Source: Cytophagales bacterium CG12_big_fil_rev_8_21_14_0_65_40_12 | GTDB taxonomy: Bacteria; Bacteroidota; Bacteroidia; Cytophagales; Cyclobacteriaceae | Length of the DNA: 64,000 nt | Assembly (NCBI GenBank): GCA_002786855.1 | Contig: PCUU01000065.1 | Span: 62,001-126,000, forward strand | Direction of reading: 5' to 3' | In this document: piece by piece, positions 63,553-64,000 of the stretch | Layout of the letters: each line of letters starts with the position of its first letter | Position numbering within the stretch: the stretch's first letter is position 1 | Notes under the pieces: model-generated | What the model saw: only the letters and a program-made list of their open reading frames with translations | Databases searched by the model: none | What the model was told of the DNA's origin: nothing | Made by a program: the position numbers and the translations under genes

Positions 63553-64000
63553 ATGAACCGCTCTCAACTCAGCTCTCTTCTGACCGCCATAATATTGCTT
63601 GCCTTTGTGGCGCATCCGGGCTTTTCGCAACGCAAAAAATCTGATAAAGAAGACACAAAAGAAATTTCCGATCCATTAAAACCTTTTTCCCTTTCTTCTT
63701 TAAAATTTAGAAACATCGGGCCTGCACTTACTTCAGGCAGAATAGCGGATTTAGCAGTAAACCCTAAAAATTCAAGTGAATTTTATGTGGGCGCAGCAGC
63801 TGGAGGAGTTTGGAAAACAACCAACGCAGGCAATACCTTCACCCCAATTTTCGATGGACAAGGTTCGTATTCTATCGGGACGGTTGAAATCGATCCAAAT
63901 AATCACAGCGTCATTTGGGTAGGCACGGGAGAAAATAACAACCAACGCTCTGTTTCTTACGGAGATGGAATTTACAAGTCGGAAGACGGAGGAAGTTCTT
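63553..64000 (+). CDS. exported BNR/sortilin-type beta-propeller protein (5' part, cut by the window end)
   Basis: An open frame from ATG 63553 runs off the window end (149 full codons seen). Signal peptide: hydrophobic residues 7-25, ending HPGFSQ. The mature part starts the Bacteroidota VPS10/BNR propeller pattern: FRNIGPALTSGRIADLAVNP, FYVGAAAGGVWKTTNAGNTFTPIFDGQ, and IWVGTGENNNQRSVSYGDGIYKSEDGG, where W-K-T-x-N-G-x-T and Y-K-S-x-D-G-G are BNR (Asp-box) repeats. Full-length relatives are about 1000 residues. Function of the family is not established; it follows an S9 peptidase on the same strand, 171 bases away. Confidence 0.88.
   Translation, partial: MNRSQLSSLLTAIILLAFVAHPGFSQRKKSDKEDTKEISDPLKPFSLSSLKFRNIGPALTSGRIADLAVNPKNSSEFYVGAAAGGVWKTTNAGNTFTPIFDGQGSYSIGTVEIDPNNHSVIWVGTGENNNQRSVSYGDGIYKSEDGGSS

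Overview
The window is chromosomal DNA from a member of the Bacteroidota, most likely a gliding-type marine Cytophagales (Roseivirga/Fulvivirga/Marivirga-like; the genus is inference). The evidence is the porP-gldK-gldL-gldM-gldN type IX secretion (T9SS) cluster, a SprE/PorW lipoprotein, a T9SS sorting domain on a metalloprotease, a GLPGLI protein next to a TonB-receptor-like barrel, and several upstream matches to the Bacteroidota -7 promoter element TAnnTTTG. Base composition looks even. I found no IS element, prophage or CRISPR array.

Layout. 1-7.8 kb: dgt, an RND/MMPL exporter, ileS, lspA. 7.9-13.6 kb: a small lipoprotein, a T9SS-sorted reprolysin-like protease whose reading frame is broken by a stop codon, and an M16 protease. 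13.7-18.9 kb: small membrane protein, DUF721, hemW, a BamA/TamA-like barrel, DUF4271, hemD. 19-31.6 kb: porP-gldKLMN, then convergent uvrC, PBP1A and sprE. 31.7-33.2 kb: M23 peptidase, bactofilin, AtpZ-like. 33.2-38.3 kb: ThuA, CotH and GH3 accessory genes. 38.4-39.3 kb: an orphan antitoxin-like gene and tRNA-Leu/tRNA-Gly with partial duplicated copies. 39.5-44.7 kb: FtsX/MacB permease, SpoU methyltransferase, small barrel, coiled-coil lipoprotein. 44.8-46.2 kb: sigma-54 activator. 46.8-51.4 kb: a DnaJ-zinc-finger-like small protein, then a tight five-gene operon (PG-binding protein, coiled-coil protein, GTPase-module partner, Rab-like GTPase, hybrid histidine kinase). 51.6-57.5 kb: barrel + GLPGLI, divergent from an RprX/RprY-like two-component pair. 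57.5-60.7 kb: BlaI/M56 pair with three operators. 60.9-64 kb: S9 peptidase and a truncated BNR/sortilin-like protein.

How the parts fit. Secretion and envelope functions dominate: LspA matures lipoproteins (GldK, SprE and several others), GldKLMN with PorP and SprE form the T9SS, and PBP1A, M23 and bactofilin act on the wall. Three regulatory circuits can be read from DNA: a BlaI-type repressor with three 16-bp palindromes around its own promoter; a two-component pair with three 10-bp-phased GTTAA repeats in the intergenic region it shares with GLPGLI; and a sigma-54 activator beside a -24/-12 promoter that drives a coiled-coil lipoprotein. The most novel-looking items are the small-GTPase/hybrid-kinase operon and the tRNA 3'-end copies in which a palindromic module replaces the same part of the T arm.
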